DNA of 64,000 nt from Eulemur rufifrons (taxonomy: Eukaryota; Chordata; Mammalia; Primates; Lemuridae): contig NC_090999.1 of the NCBI RefSeq assembly GCF_041146395.1, forward strand, positions 70,871,001-70,935,000, given 5' to 3'. Under the pieces are notes generated by a model. It was not told where the DNA came from, searched no databases, and saw nothing but the letters and a program-made list of their open reading frames with translations. This document shows, in pieces, positions 33,716-45,751 of this stretch. A program made the position numbers and the translations under genes. The stretch's first letter is position 1. Each line of letters begins with the position of its first letter.

Positions 33716-35580
33716 CATGATACAAAACACTTACGAGAAAGGGTAATGACAAATGTGGTGAATTAGTTCTGTGCTACTAAAATGATCCATAGAGGAGGTG
33801 AATTGGGTATGGAAGAGCTAGTTTCCTGCATGACATAGGGCAAAATAAATGAAATATCTGATGAAAGATATATGTGACATTCTGAACATTCATATATACT
33901 TATTTTAGAGTTCTTTGAGTCCTGTTAATTTTAAATTGGTATAAATCAGAGTAGAGAGGGCCAGCCACAAGAAGGAACAAAAGAACTCATTAATTTTTCT
34001 TCCAAATTGTAGTAGTATATTCAGTTATTGTAGTGATATCAATGGAAGAAAATATAGGATTCATGTGTTCATAGAATCTTTATACAGGCTTTTTTCTGTG
34101 TGAATTATTTTATTGCTTCACTTGTTTGTTTTCGGCCCATCATGCTCCCCTTTGACTTTCTGGAAGGCTACATGGGGTCCAGTGACACAGACTGACCCCT
34201 CTCTGCTAAACACCCACAAGGGTCTATGCCGTAGCTTTGGTTAATAAAAATTTACTTTTCTCTTAGACTTAAAAATGTCTTTGATGTTACGTATGTTTTT
34301 TTCTCATCAGTTTCTTTTTATTTTGTATGGCTATTTTTTGACAGTACAGGAAAGAGTTTTATACATTTTGACCTGTTGACGATGGAGAATATATAAGTGC
34401 ATCTCTTGTGGAGTTTTATCTTGATTTGGCATTAAGATGTCCCATTTTATCTGGTGAGCATTGTGATGTTAGAATAGACTTTGCTTGACATTGAGGAAGG
34501 TATCTGAAGCTGGTGTGCTATTTCCTGTGTGTCTGGCTGACCAGTTTAAAAGTTTAACCATTTTTTATTTTCTAACATACTGGCACATAGATCACATTTG
34601 GGAATTCACTCGGATTTAGTGAATAGAAATTGAATACTTGACCTTTACCTAGAAAAGTGGCTGTTTTGTTGTCAACCAGAGGAGCTTTCTTAGTGCACCT
34701 CCTACATTCCAAATAGCTACGTAGTAGAAAAGGTTTTTAATTGCCATACTTTCATTAAATTGCTTTATTATTATTGCTGCATCAAGATTTTCACTAAAGG
34801 AAAATTAGCCATAGGTTGTTTATTCCCTGCTTATTGTTTTTTGTAAAAAAAAAAAATTTAAAGAAAAAGACAAACAATAAATTTCACTGCTATTGTAGAA
34901 ATAAATTTCCTTTTGGTATCCTACCAAGTAGATGTTACCTAGAGAATAACCATTTTGATCTTAATCTTTCCAACCTAACAAAACACTTTCTTTCTGAAAC
35001 TATAAAGAATTGAAAGAGTTATGTGAAAAAGCTAACGAAGGCCAGGAGATTAAATTTGTTGCTACCTTAATCTTCATCATTCTTCCTTGTTTTTAAAGTT
35101 TTTGACTGAAATATTTCCCTTCTAAATATAAATGCCAAAAGGCCAAAATAGTGACTGAAGTGATAACATCACCATAAAATGTGTTGAAGAAGATGTTGAT
35201 TTCAGAATTTCATGGACTAGCGGGTGAGGGATGGGTAGGTGGGCAGGGCATTTTAAAGGGCTTTTGTTCCTAGAGTCAGGAAAGACATTGTTTCTGGCCA
35301 TTTTAAATGTTCTTTTGGTCATTTTTATTTTTGCAATCATCCATTGTTGTTCCAAGTTAAGATGTGGAGCTTCAGGCCACACCTGGAATCATTTGGTATT
35401 TTGTGTAATCCCTGCATCCAGTAGAGGTCTCCGGTCTTGTGGGTGCAGAGCCGCCAGGTTCCAGGGCTGTCATAACCTTTTGATTCCAGGTGTCTTAATT
35501 GATGCATGCCCTTCATTTTTCCTGAGATATAAATATAAAAATGTATATACTTGAAAACTACAGGGGCTTATTTAAGGTGG
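33716..35580. other. Unassigned sequence
   Basis: No repeat family or gene was recognised over 1.9 kb. A short A-run lies at about 34847-34857. A 107-codon plus-strand frame at 35231-35554 shows no domain. Confidence 0.35.
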
Positions 35581-35582
35581 TT

Positions 35583-36045
35583 GAAGGTATGGACTTGAGA
35601 GGCAGATTGCTTTGAGTTCAAACCCCAGCTCCAACATATACCAGCTACGTGACCTTAGGCAAGTGACTTAGCTTCCATATGCCTCAGTTTCCTCATTGCT
35701 GGAATCAAACAATAATTATGATTGATCACAGCTAGCCCTTTGGTATGTATTCTGTTGCAGACCCTCTTCTAAGCATGTCACATATTTTTAACACATTTAA
35801 TTCTCACAACCATCCAGTGAGGTAGATCCTATTATTATCTCCCTTTACAAACAGGGAGAATGAAGGTCATATAGGTACCAAGTGGTGGGGCCAGGATTTG
35901 AATCCACAGACTCTGGCTTGGGGGCCTGTGTCGCTCTGCAAGCTTGTCATGTGGGAAGAATGAGATCATCCATGTACTGTACTTAGAGTGGAGCCCAGCA
36001 CGTAGCAAGCACTCAGTGTAATACTATGTCAACAGTGACAAAGAC
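35583..36045 (+). mobile_element. MIR SINE, split by a second MIR
   Basis: The first part (35583-35735) has 'gagttcaaaccccagct', 'gtgaccttaggcaagtgac' and 'tgcctcagtttcctc'. The second part (about 35940-36045) resumes with 'gtggagcccagcacgtagca' and 'agcactcagtg', the 3' end of the same consensus. An antisense MIR lies between them. Confidence 0.7.
35738..35940 (-). mobile_element. MIR SINE, antisense, nested in another MIR
   Basis: 'ttaattctcacaaccatcc', 'ctattattatctccctttac' and 'ccaggatttgaatccac' read as reversed MIR and sit inside the forward MIR at 35583-36045. Confidence 0.75.
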
Positions 36046-37024
36046 GATGACTATTACTTCTATGAGTACTATAATGGTGATGACTACTATTACTACTGTT
36101 AATATTATACACCCTGATTTATGCCTCACTGTGTTTTAATAATAGTTAATAACTTTCCCAAACTCTCTCTATAGTCTGTGAAAAATTGCTTTAATTGTTT
36201 CTCTCTCTAGGTTGTTTGTTTCAAGGCAGTAACAGTTGTATTGGTTCTCAAAGGGGTTTATATTTGTTTTTAAACCTGCTATTATTGCATGTCCATATAA
36301 TATTTTGTACAGTGGAGCCATTTGAAGGTTGCAGCTGTGTAGGAAAAAAAAAAAAAGCCACAGGATTTTGGTTAAGCATTTTGGGAGTTTTAAAGTCCTG
36401 CTGGCCATTTTAGATTCTTTCTAAAGAAGTTGAGAGAGGTAGGCCCTGCAGCCATCTAAAACCTGTATTTTTCAGTGCAACATATACTTGATTCCAGGGG
36501 ATGGAGTTTAGGGTGGTTGGCAACTATATCACCTAATAACCTTTTTTTTCTATTTCTAAAAATTATAATTCTGTTATAGTAATAATCCTTTTGGTTGCCT
36601 TTTAAAAATGAAAACAAACTGATTTGCCAGATAGGAATGAAATTGAAGTTGTTTGTTATTAGTGCTACATTCTAAGCAGGGGAAACAGAGAAGATGGGAA
36701 GAAAGCGATCTTATTTTTCAAATTTTTCAAAGCGTAGCCCTCCTGAGATTTAAGCTCACCAACTTTGTAATGTTAACCGAGTGGTTTTTCATTTGTACAA
36801 CAAACTTACTGGTGATGCTGTTTCTGGCTCCTTCCTATAAGTACTTTGTCCTCATGCCTTGTGGCTTAGTCTAGCATTTTTGGCTGTGGGAACACAAAGG
36901 GAGGAAAGACTGGGGGAGGGACCTTGCAGATTCCTGGGAAGAAGAGGAAATTGATGTTTACACTGCTGCTGGCTACAATTTTGAAGGCTTTCAAAAATAA
37001 AGTTGACTCTGTATGCCCCAAATG
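36046..37024. other. Unassigned sequence
   Basis: No repeat or gene was recognised. A-run at 36342-36353. Confidence 0.35.
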
Positions 37025-37032
37025 TTATAGAG

Positions 37033-37500
37033 CAGCGGTCCCCAACCTTTTTGGCACCAGGAATCGGTTTCATGGAAGATAATGTTTCCATGGATGGGGA
37101 TGGGGATGGGGGGGCGAGTAGAAGATGGTTTGGGGATGATTCAGGTGCATTACATTTACTGTGCAGTCAAACCTCTCTGCTAATGATAATCTGTATTTGC
37201 AGCCAATCCCCAGCCCTAGCACCACTGCCTCAGCTCCACCTCAGATCATCAGGCATTAGATTCTCATAAGGAGCACGCAACCTAGATCCCTGGCACGGGC
37301 AGTTTACAGTGGGGTTTGTGCTCCTGTGAGAATCTAATACCTCTGCTGATCCCACGGGAGGCAGAGCTCAGGCGGTGATGTGAGTGATGGGGAGCAGCTA
37401 TGAATACAGATGAAGCTTCACTCACTGGCTCTCCACTCACCTCCCTCTGTGCATCCTGGTTCCTAACAGGCCACGGACCCGTCGGGGTTGGGGACTGCAG
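37033..37500 (+). mobile_element. MER1B-like hAT-Charlie element, near complete
   Basis: The left terminus is 'cagcggtccccaacctttt' and the right terminus 'ggggttggggactgcag', with the internal 'attagattctcataaggag' and 'gagaatctaatacctctgct' pair. Flanks 37025-37032 (ttatagag) and 37501-37508 (ttatacag) form an 8-base target duplication with one mismatch, as expected for hAT insertions. It has no transposase and was moved in trans. Confidence 0.9.
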
Positions 37501-37749
37501 TTATACAGGAAAGCTTAGTGCCAACTGGAAAATATTAATAGCATTCTGGAAAGGTTTATCACCTGAATGGCTTGGAGACCCCCTCAGATGCTGTGGTATA
37601 CTAGAAGGGCTACGGCTAGGTCTAAAAGAAGAAATCTTTATGTTTTCTCATCCTGGTAAACTATGGACGTCAGTATCATAGTAATTGTTCCCACTTACTG
37701 AGATAGTTTTGTAGAATGGAGAAGAAAACCAGCTTCCTTCTGGCATTAA

Positions 37750-37985
37750 ACATTTGGGTCAAGTCTTTGTTCTGCCTCTTAATAGCTGTAAGACTCGGGC
37801 AAATTACTTATCCTCTGATTGTCTCAGCTTTATTTATCATCTTTAAACCAGCGATGTGTTGGTGCTTACTTCATACAGTGTGCTGGCTGTAATTATTCTT
37901 TGAGGTGATGCATATATAATGTTATACGCACAGAAAATGCCTGGCACATGGCTAACTGCTTAGTAAATGTAAGCTATTGTTATTA
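37750..37985 (+). mobile_element. MIR SINE
   Basis: 'ttctgcctcttaatagctgt', 'gggcaaattacttatcctct' and 'aatgcctggcacatggcta' follow forward MIR through to its 3' end. Confidence 0.8.
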
Positions 37986-37989
37986 TCAT

Positions 37990-38105
37990 ATGCTATATAC
38001 CTTATCTAGAGTACCTCTAATGTTTTCTATAACCCTGCAACATAAACCATTATCCCTATGTTATAGAAGAGAAAATCGAGGCTCACAAAGGTGAAGCACT
38101 TTGTT
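37990..38105 (-). mobile_element. MIR SINE fragment, antisense
   Basis: 'ccattatccctatgttatag', then 'aagagaaaatcgaggctcac', is reversed MIR core, directly after a forward MIR. Confidence 0.6.
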
Positions 38106-39060
38106 CTGAGTGTAGAAGTGTATGAAAATGTTCTGTTTTGTGCTTTCCACCTCATTTTGGTGCTTGTCATCTGCTGTTGCCCACCAACACCAAACTCGTG
38201 AGATAGAGCAAGAGGGGATGGCAATTTATTTTTTTCTGAAAATTATGTGCTGGGATGCTTATGTAATTCAAGAGATACATACAATGTTTTCAAACTTGTG
38301 AACCATACAGGTCCCTTTTAAAGGAAAATATCCTCACTTCCACTTCCAGGTTTGATTTATGTTCATCATAATGTTATTTAAATATATTCAAACTTGGAGT
38401 AAATGTTTTGGTTTATAGCACTTGTACAGTTATAAAACAAATTTACAAATTAAATACCAACAAAACAATAAAACAAATAAAATTTGAGTAATTACATTAA
38501 TTTATGGGACAGATGTTATTTTGCTGATTGTAAACTGTCAATTTTGGGTTCATCCATACTCAGAATGGATTTTATGTTTAAAGATCTATTTAATTTCATG
38601 ATTTTAAAGTATCATAAACCTTTGAAAAGCTGCAATTGCATATGATTCAACCTAAAAAACATCTTTTAAAAATATGTATTATGTAACGTGGTAGTAATAA
38701 TTACAAGGTGTTGGCAGTTCAGAATAATAGGACTTTAGGAATTCCAGTTTTAGTGGGTGTTACTTGATAAACCTGGGAAGCTGCTTTATTCCCTTGGGAG
38801 TCAAGACATTGGCTCAATATTTAAGTATAGACCTCATGCTAGGCCTGGCCCTGAGCTCAGGGACTGGAGTCAGACTTCCTGGGTTCACACTGCTACAATA
38901 GTTTTTACATAAAAACTTCTGTGAATTTCACATTTCTCTGTGATAAACTAAAACTATTGGATCAACAAGTATGAATATATATAGTTCTCGCTTTTATTGC
39001 ATTTGAATGCCATTTACAGTGATGATGTAGAAGAGACCCCAGTCTATCACAATCCCATAT
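38106..39060. other. Unassigned AT-rich sequence
   Basis: 'ttcaaacttgtgaaccatac' near 38289 could be the end of a decayed hAT element. Nothing else is diagnostic. Confidence 0.35.
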
Positions 39061-39062
39061 GA

Positions 39063-39378
39063 GGAGTTAGCAAACTTTTACTGTAAAGGACCAGATAGTA
39101 AATATTTTAGGCCACATAAGGTCTCTGTTACAACTATTCAACTTTGCTATTACAGCACAAAAGCAGCCATAGGCAATAATATATAAAACCTTATTTATGG
39201 ACATTGACATTTAAGCTTCATATAATTTTCATATAACACAAAGTATTCTTCTTCTTTTTTTAAATATTTTTCAACAATTTAAAAATGTCAGAGCCATTCA
39301 TTCTTAGCTTGTGGGCCACGCAAAAGCAGGCAGCGGGGCCTTTGGCTTGTGGGCCTGGTTTGTGGAGGCCCGCCCTAG
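39063..39378 (-). mobile_element. hAT-Charlie MITE of the 'TTGGCAAAC' group, antisense
   Basis: It starts 'gttagcaaacttttactg', then 'aaaggaccagatagtaaata', 'aggccacataaggtctctg' and 'aaagcagccataggcaat'. It closes with 'gcttgtgggcctggtttgtg'. This is the reversed layout of a common short hAT family. A central AT-rich part is expanded. Confidence 0.7.
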
Positions 39379-39429
39379 ACAACATTTGGTACAGTAAAAA
39401 GATTTCTCCTTTTTGTATTTATCGGTGGT

Positions 39430-39650
39430 GGCAGTATAGTGTGGTGATTGAGAGAGCTGCTCAGAAGTGAGACTGCCTGGCTTTGGAATGTGACCTTTTG
39501 TGTGACTCGGTATTTTTATCTGGAAAATAAGGGAAAATTTTTCTTTCTACCTCAAATAGTTGTGGGAGGATGAAACTGGAGGATGAAATATAACAGAAAA
39601 GCAATGTGTGATACGGAGGAAGTAGTCTGTAGATTAGCTATTGTTATTTT
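39430..39650 (+). mobile_element. MIR SINE
   Basis: 'gtggtgattgagagagctgc', 'gagactgcctggctttggaa', 'tttttatctggaaaataagg' and 'tagattagctattgttattt' follow forward MIR. Confidence 0.7.
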
Positions 39651-39944
39651 TTTAATTACTGTGCAGGTTGTGCAGCTTTTCATGTTCTTACTGGACATTT
39701 AGAATTTTTATTTGTTCTTTTGTAACGTCTACATTCAAATCTGTTATTTGTTCTTTACATATTGATACATAAGCTATTTTCATTGTCAGATATTTTGCAG
39801 TTCATTTTGTCTCTGTTGGCCTTTTAGTTTTGTATGTGGTAGATATGATATTTTAAGTTTTGAAGATAATTATTTCAGGTATTGAAGTTAAATTCAATAC
39901 CTTGATCTTCTCTATTGTTTTTATTTCTTTTATTTTAGCTTTTA

Positions 39945-40233
39945 TTTTTTTTTGACACAGGTTCTCACTGTGTTGCCCAGACTGGAGTACAGTGGAGGCA
40001 TCATAGCTACTGCACACTCAGACTCCTGGGCTCAAGCCATTCTCCCACTCAGCCTCTTGAGTAGCTGGGACTATAGGCCTGTGCCACCATGCCCGGCTAA
40101 TTTTTGTATTTTTGTAAAGACAGGGTCTCGCTATGTTGTCCAGGCTGGTCTTAAACTCCTGGTCTCAAACAATCTTCCTGCCTTGGCCTCCCAAAGTGCT
40201 GGGTTTACAGTCGTGAGCCACTGCACCTGGCCT
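39945..40233 (-). mobile_element. AluJ/S-type SINE, antisense
   Basis: A reversed dimeric Alu with a T-tail at about 39945-39952, 'ttctcactgtgttgcccag', 'gtagctgggactataggcc' and 'ggcctcccaaagtgctggg', ending in 'gcacctggcc'. The string gcttttatttt at 39938-39948 and 40234-40244 is an 11-base target duplication. Confidence 0.93.
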
Positions 40234-40624
40234 GCTTTTATTTTCTATAAAAATATTCTCACTCCAAGGTCAGAAAATATTTACTTATATTTTATTCTAA
40301 TTGTTTTATAATTTCACATTTTATACTTAACTACTTAATTCAGGAATTTAATTTTATGTATGACATAAGTATCTGTGTATTTTTTCTATAGCTTGTACAA
40401 ATTGGTTCAGCAGCATTAATGGAACAATCATTTCTTTCCCACTGATTTAAAATATCACTTTTATTGGACTCTAGATAATTTGGTTGAGTGGAATGTAGCC
40501 TGAAAAACATATTTTTAAAGCAAGGTTGCCAATGTGACACTTTTCTCTGGTCTCCAGTATTGGTAATTTGGTGTAATATGAAACACTTTGTATTACTTTA
40601 AGAACTTTTTCCTATCTTTAGAAC

Positions 40625-41010
40625 TTTTAAAAAAGTGATAAGAAGCACATAACAAAATTTATGATCTTAATCATTTTTAAGCATACAGTTCAGTAGTGTT
40701 AAGTATATTCACATTGTTGTACAATAAATCTCCAGAACTTAATAGTATTACCATACTGGGTAACAATATGTATTTCACATTGTTGTATAACTGCATTTAT
40801 AGTCCTCAGCAAACTTTTGTTGTTTTCTTTTTTTGTGTTTCACACATTTCTTATTAGATTTATTCCTACATATTTAGAGGCTTTTTTGTTTTTTGTTTTT
40901 AAATTTTGTGGTTCTTCCCTACCGCTCTCTTGCATTTTCTCATTTGTTTTTATAAATATGCAGAAAAGTTTTTTTGAGGGGTAGAGATATTTATATTGTA
41001 GGGCCATTTT
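40625..41010 (-). mobile_element. L1 3' region fragments, antisense
   Basis: 'cacataacaaaatttatgat', then 'tcttaatcatttttaagcat', 'agttcagtagtgttaagtat' and 'ttcacattgttgtacaata', is the reverse complement of an L1M 3' UTR. 'ttattagatttattcctac' further right is reversed L1 ORF2-like and may be a second piece. Confidence 0.65.
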
Positions 41011-41239
41011 CTGTATGTGGAACTTCATCTTACTTGAAGGGGATCTTTCTCAAAATTACTGTGTAACAATAAAAAATAGTAACATAAAAATGAAAAAAGT
41101 GAAGCAACATATGAATTCACATAATCTGGAGAGAAAAGGGAGTTTCTATGAATTAAAGACTGTTTGAGTTTCTTGCTCATTGAAGCCTACCTAGATTACC
41201 TATTTAAAATTGCAAACTTTGACTTCTATTTCTTAATTG

Positions 41240-41410
41240 CTTTGCCCTGTCTTCCTTTTCCCCCATAGAACTTATTATCTAACATATAATTTACTCCCCC
41301 CACCCTATTGTCTGTCTCCTGTAGAACTGAAGCTTCATTAGGCTGGGCTTTTTACAACAGTTGCCTGGAACACAGCAGGTACTCTATACGTATTAGTAGA
41401 ATGAATAAAA
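41240..41410 (+). mobile_element. L2 LINE 3' end
   Basis: 'agaactgaagcttcattagg', 'cctggaacacagcaggtac' and 'tattagtagaatgaataaa' are the forward L2 terminus, including the usual 'gctcaataaatg'-like end. Confidence 0.6.
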
Positions 41411-41570
41411 CTTTAGATAGAGAAAAATCAAGTATTTAAATGGGGGTTTCTAAAAAATTGACCTAATTGAGAGACTGATTCTACTAGAGAATTTAAAAGT
41501 TAGCCCAGATTAGGCCTTTCCTTCTTAGAGAGAATCTGTGAGTAAAATTCACGTTAAGCAAATAGCCCTG

Positions 41571-41853
41571 GGCCGGTGCGGTGGCTCTCCTAGCACTCTG
41601 GGAGGCCGAGGTGGGAGAATTGCTTGAGGTCAGGAGTTCAATACCAGCCTGAGCAAGAGCAAAATTCTTTCTCTACAAAAAATAGAAAAATTAGCTGGGC
41701 CTGGTGGTGCACACCTGTAGTCCCAGCTACTTGGGAGGCTGACGTAGGGGGATCCCTTGAGTCCTGGAGTTTGAGGCTTCAGTGAGCTATGAAGACATCA
41801 CTGCACTTTAGCCCTGGCAACAGAATGAGACTCTGTCTCAAAAAAAAAAAAAA
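41571..41853 (+). mobile_element. Alu SINE, strepsirrhine type, slightly deleted
   Basis: It starts 'ggccggtgcggtggctc' with about 12 bases missing before 'ctagcactctgggaggcc'. The left arm carries 'gcctgagcaagagc', the strepsirrhine marker. The A-tail runs to 41853. An imperfect target duplication is visible (aaatagccct before 41570, aaaagccctt after the tail). Confidence 0.9.
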
Positions 41854-41879
41854 CAAAAGCCCTTCAGCTAAGAGGTAAG

Positions 41880-43045
41880 TGATTTATATTAGAATATGTG
41901 AGAAGCAGGGAATGTCACCATTTATTTCCTGTGCCTGTTTTACTGTGTGGAGGGATTTTATTTTTTGTTTTCCTCCAGAAATAGGGATCATATTGGCTTA
42001 CACACCTTTTTATTTGCCTACAAAGTAGAGGTCATTGAAATTATTGTTTTCCATTTTTATGGGGAAAAAAAAAGAGAGAGAAAAGTTGTTTTGCTAGATT
42101 AGACATTAATATGAGATGGTTTTATTTATTTTTCTTCTGCGAAGCCGTAAATGAAAAGTCAGCTGCCCAGTTTCTCTTTGCCCTTGAGAGACCTGCAATC
42201 ATTTCTTCTGCAAGCAGAACTGTGTGACTTGTGACTTAACATCTGTATGGCATTGTACCATTCTGGGGAAAAGCAGGCTAGATGATCAAGTGAGCACCTC
42301 TTGGACCCCACTAGATAGAAAAATTTAAAGGAGAAAGCCTGCACCATGAAAAATTGAAAAGGAGACCTAAGAGAATTGTCTTTCAGCTCTCCCTGCCTCA
42401 CGTCTTTTTTCCAAGATTTGATTTGTGTTCCCTTTAAATACCTACATATTACCATATTGCTTTTCTGTAGTCTCCTTGATTTTGCCCTGTACTTCTCTTT
42501 ATATGTATATATTTGTTCTGTGTTCCCTTTTAGGTGGTATCATTGTCAAAGGCAGACAGTTGTCTTCTACTTTATAATTCCCTAGAGCATTCTGTACAAT
42601 ATTTTAGAAAAGGAGCACTCAATTAATGTTTGCCTAACAAGTAAACAAGAGGGAAAATTAAGGTTTCAGGAAGGAGATTTTAATATTACCAAATATCATA
42701 TTAAGGAGTCAGAGTAATCAAAACTGACATTTGGTCTCCGTGGCATTTGGAGCGAAATGAAAACTGGACCCCACAGGAATGGATAAAATGAGTTGTGGGA
42801 CTTCTCAAGTAGATTATTATTGTTGTTTTCCTTCCCAAGCCTGGTCTGTGGCTTTCAGACCTGTGGTGATTTAATCTTGCCAAATTAGAAACCTCTGAAA
42901 TGAGTCACTCTCATTTTCATTCACTGTGTTTTTACATCGAAGATTACATAGACAAACAACCAAATGAATGAAGCTTGGTTTTCTGGTGGGTTGGTGATGA
43001 CAGTTATCTCAGTTTGTCCTTGTCGTGGTTTCCATGGTAGTCTTC
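41880..43045. other. Unassigned sequence, with a possible L2 3' end
   Basis: No gene was recognised. 42540-42640 ('cctagagcattctgtacaat', 'gcactcaattaatgtttgcc') resembles a decayed forward L2 3' end. Confidence 0.35.
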
Positions 43046-43074
43046 TATATATACATATATATATATATATATAT
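43046..43074. repeat. (TA)n microsatellite
   Basis: A TA-rich alternating array of about 29 bases with one AC interruption. Confidence 0.92.
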
Positions 43075-43620
43075 GCTGTACAGGTCAGGTTTATCTTGTG
43101 TATTTGAAGGGAATTTGCTTTGTGTGAATTTGAGTCAGGCAGTCCCTAATACGCAGAGATTTAGCAATAGCATGGATATAAGATCAGAATAGAACAGAAT
43201 TTACCTGTTGTGGAAAACCCTCTGGATTTGCCATCAGAAGAACTGATGAGCTCCTCTCTAGTCCTCCAGTTTGTCTTCCATAAAGTGAAGGGATAGAGTG
43301 AGGCAATCTGCAAAGCAAAGATCCTCAACCCCATTGAATCCAATGCCTCCTTTTTTAATAGCATGTGTTTTGTAGTGCTTTCTCTACTACCATGAAATGA
43401 AATTCATATATAATATAACCTGTCTAAATATGCAATTAAAAATACACATGCAAACATATTATATTATGTTATATTATAATACTTTACTGGGATTGTTACA
43501 GGTACAAGTGACATAATAAAATAATATGCATTTCAATATATAAATGCTTAGTTATGATTACACTGGAAGACATAATGAAATATTCAAAAGCTTATTCCTG
43601 TATGTAAAATAACAGTGTAT
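43075..43620. other. Unassigned AT-rich sequence
   Basis: AT-rich with several TATAT strings at 43450-43480. No repeat family or gene was recognised. Confidence 0.35.
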
Positions 43621-43624
43621 GTCT

Positions 43625-44085
43625 GTAGTCCCCAACCCCCTCCTGGGACTGGGACTGGTCTGTGGCCCCTTAGGAACCAGGTTGCACAGCAGGAGGTGAG
43701 TGGCGGGCCTGCAAGCGAAGCTTCATCTGTATTTACAGCCACTCCCCGTCGTTCGCATCACCACATAAGCTCTGCCTCCTGTCTGATCAGTGGCAGCATT
43801 AGAGTCTCACAGGAGTGCAAACCTTATTGTAAACTGTGCATGCCAGGGATCTAAGTTGCAGCTCCTTATGACAATCTAATGCCTAATGATCTGAGGTTGA
43901 GCTAAGGCAGTGATGCTAGCTCTGGGGAGCAAGAGGCTGCAAATGCACATTATCATTGGCAGAGAGGTTTGACTGCATACAGGTAATGCACTTGAATCAT
44001 CCCGAAACCATCTGCCCCTCCCCTCTGTAGAAAAATTGTCTTCTATGAAATGGGTCCCTCATGCCAGAAAGGTTGGGAAATGCTA
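43625..44085 (-). mobile_element. MER1B-like hAT-Charlie element, reversed orientation
   Basis: It starts 'gtagtccccaacccc' and contains 'taggaaccaggttgcacagc', 'ctcacaggagtgcaaacc', 'gacaatctaatgcctaatga' and 'catcccgaaaccatctgcc'. It ends with 'aaaggttgggaaatgcta'. It is the opposite orientation of the copy at 37033-37500. Flanking gtatgt strings at 43617 and 44086 are a likely degraded target duplication. Confidence 0.88.
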
Positions 44086-44143
44086 GTATGTGACAGTTAA
44101 AAATACAGATTGATGTGTCTTTGTTATATTTACCACTCAAATA

Positions 44144-44508
44144 CAGCAGTCTCCCTTATCCACAGTTTTGCTTTCCATAGTTTCATTTACCCTTGGTCAA
44201 CAGTGGTCTGAAAATATTAAATGGAAAATGCCAGAAATAAACAATTTATAAGTTTTAAATTGCAGGCTGTTCTGAGTAGCATAATGAAATCTCATGCCCT
44301 CCTGCTCCGTCCTGTCCAGGACATGATTGTCCAAAGGTCCAGTGTATCCACACTGCATATGCTACCTGCCCCTTAGTCACTTAGTAGCTAGCTGTCTTGG
44401 TTGTGAGATGGAGAAAACGTAGTGTATATAGCATTTGGTAATATCCAAGCTTTCAGGCATCTACTGGGGGCCTTGGGCATATTCCCCAAGGATAATGAAA
44501 GAGTACTG
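44144..44508 (+). mobile_element. Tigger/pogo-type MITE
   Basis: The left end 'cagcagtctcccttatcc' is followed by 'cagttttgctttccatagtt' and 'aaatattaaatggaaaatgc'. The right end has 'tttcaggcatctactggggg' and closes 'agagtactg'. TA dinucleotides flank both ends (44142-44143, 44509-44510), as Tc1/mariner-pogo elements require. The transposase region is deleted. Confidence 0.85.
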
Positions 44509-44789
44509 TACCACAGTTGTCATCGCTGTTGGTGATGTGATTTTTCCAAAATGATGAGCAACTCTTGGCAAAGTTCCAAATCAAACAAAATACTTACTGT
44601 CTCCTCTTGATTTATGTAGTAGTTTCATTTCTAAACATAAGCGTTTTTAAACCAAGTAAAAAAATTCTTTGTATGTAAAATGGAATTGGGTTCTAAGCTG
44701 AGATAATCATAAAGACATTTATCACCTGTGCAATCTGTGGGACATTTGAAAGTTAAGTAGGATGTAGTACAGTACTTCATTAAGGAGCA

Positions 44790-45012
44790 TTGTCTTGCAC
44801 GTTGCATAATGTATCTGGACTGGACCCCGGCCTACTAATGCTGGCAGCCCTCTTCCCACACCAACTCTACCAATCAGATTTTGGAATCTTGCATGAGGGG
44901 GCAGTGATATCCCCTCCCCCAAAGCATTCCCTAGTTCTGATAACCAAAAGTGACTTGAGACATTGCCAAATGTCTCCTGGGGGTAAAATTGCCCCAGGTT
45001 TAGAACTCTCAC
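44790..45012 (-). mobile_element. MER20-like hAT-Charlie MITE, antisense
   Basis: 'ctactaatgctggcagccc', 'ctgataaccaaaagtgactt', 'gagacattgccaaatgtctc' and 'ggggtaaaattgccccagg' form the reversed layout of the MER20-type element, ending at 'ttagaactctc'. Confidence 0.8.
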
Positions 45013-45395
45013 TACTCTGAGATCTCTATCAGTTCTAAAAATCTGTCAATAGAATGATATAATATTCCTTAATATGGATAAAAAACATTGCATACCATAT
45101 GAATAGGTATTACTAATTTTTCTGCCAGGGTCAGCTAGTAAGGGAAGCTTTTAGTAATTCCTCATTCTTGTTTTTCTGGTCATTTATTCATAACACTGAG
45201 ATTATTTTATTGCCTGTCTTTAGAGGGGTTGGAAGTACGTATAGTATAGGATGATAAATTTTGTAGTATGAGAACATAGGGAACTAAAATCTCAAGAAAG
45301 ACTGTTCCAAGAAGGTCTTTTGGTAAGTAAGAGTTCACTGAATTTTTCTGACAGGTTTGACATTCATGTTAAAGGTTACAAAATCAGAATTTTAC
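45013..45395. other. Unassigned sequence
   Basis: No repeat or gene was recognised. Confidence 0.35.
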
Positions 45396-45399
45396 TTCT

Positions 45400-45545
45400 G
45401 CAAGAAATATTAGAAATTCAGTGCGTACCTTCTCACTGTACAGATGAGAGAAAAAAAAAAAAAAAAACCCTAAATGCTAAAATGCAGTCATAGCTTACTG
45501 TGAACCAGGACTTTAATTCATGTCTTCAGTGTCTCCTGTGCTTCT
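45400..45545 (-). mobile_element. Possible MIR/MIR3 fragment, antisense
   Basis: 'ctcactgtacagatgagag', then, after a pure A-run of about 17 (45452-45468), 'cagtcatagcttactgtg' and 'aaccaggactttaattcatg', fits reversed MIR. The A-run is a later expansion. Confidence 0.5.
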
Positions 45546-45751
45546 CCTTGTACTGCATTCCTGTGCCCCTCAGCCAAGCTTTATTTGTGAAATATTTTTA
45601 GCCTTCTGCAAGCTCTGACTCTTGATAGGAAATAAAAGACAAAATAACATTTTTTTTTAAAACCTTGATCTTTGTTATGCATCCCAAGAAAAATAAGTTA
45701 GAAAGCCAGCTATCATATACAGGGATTTCCATTCATAGATTAAGCCCAGAA

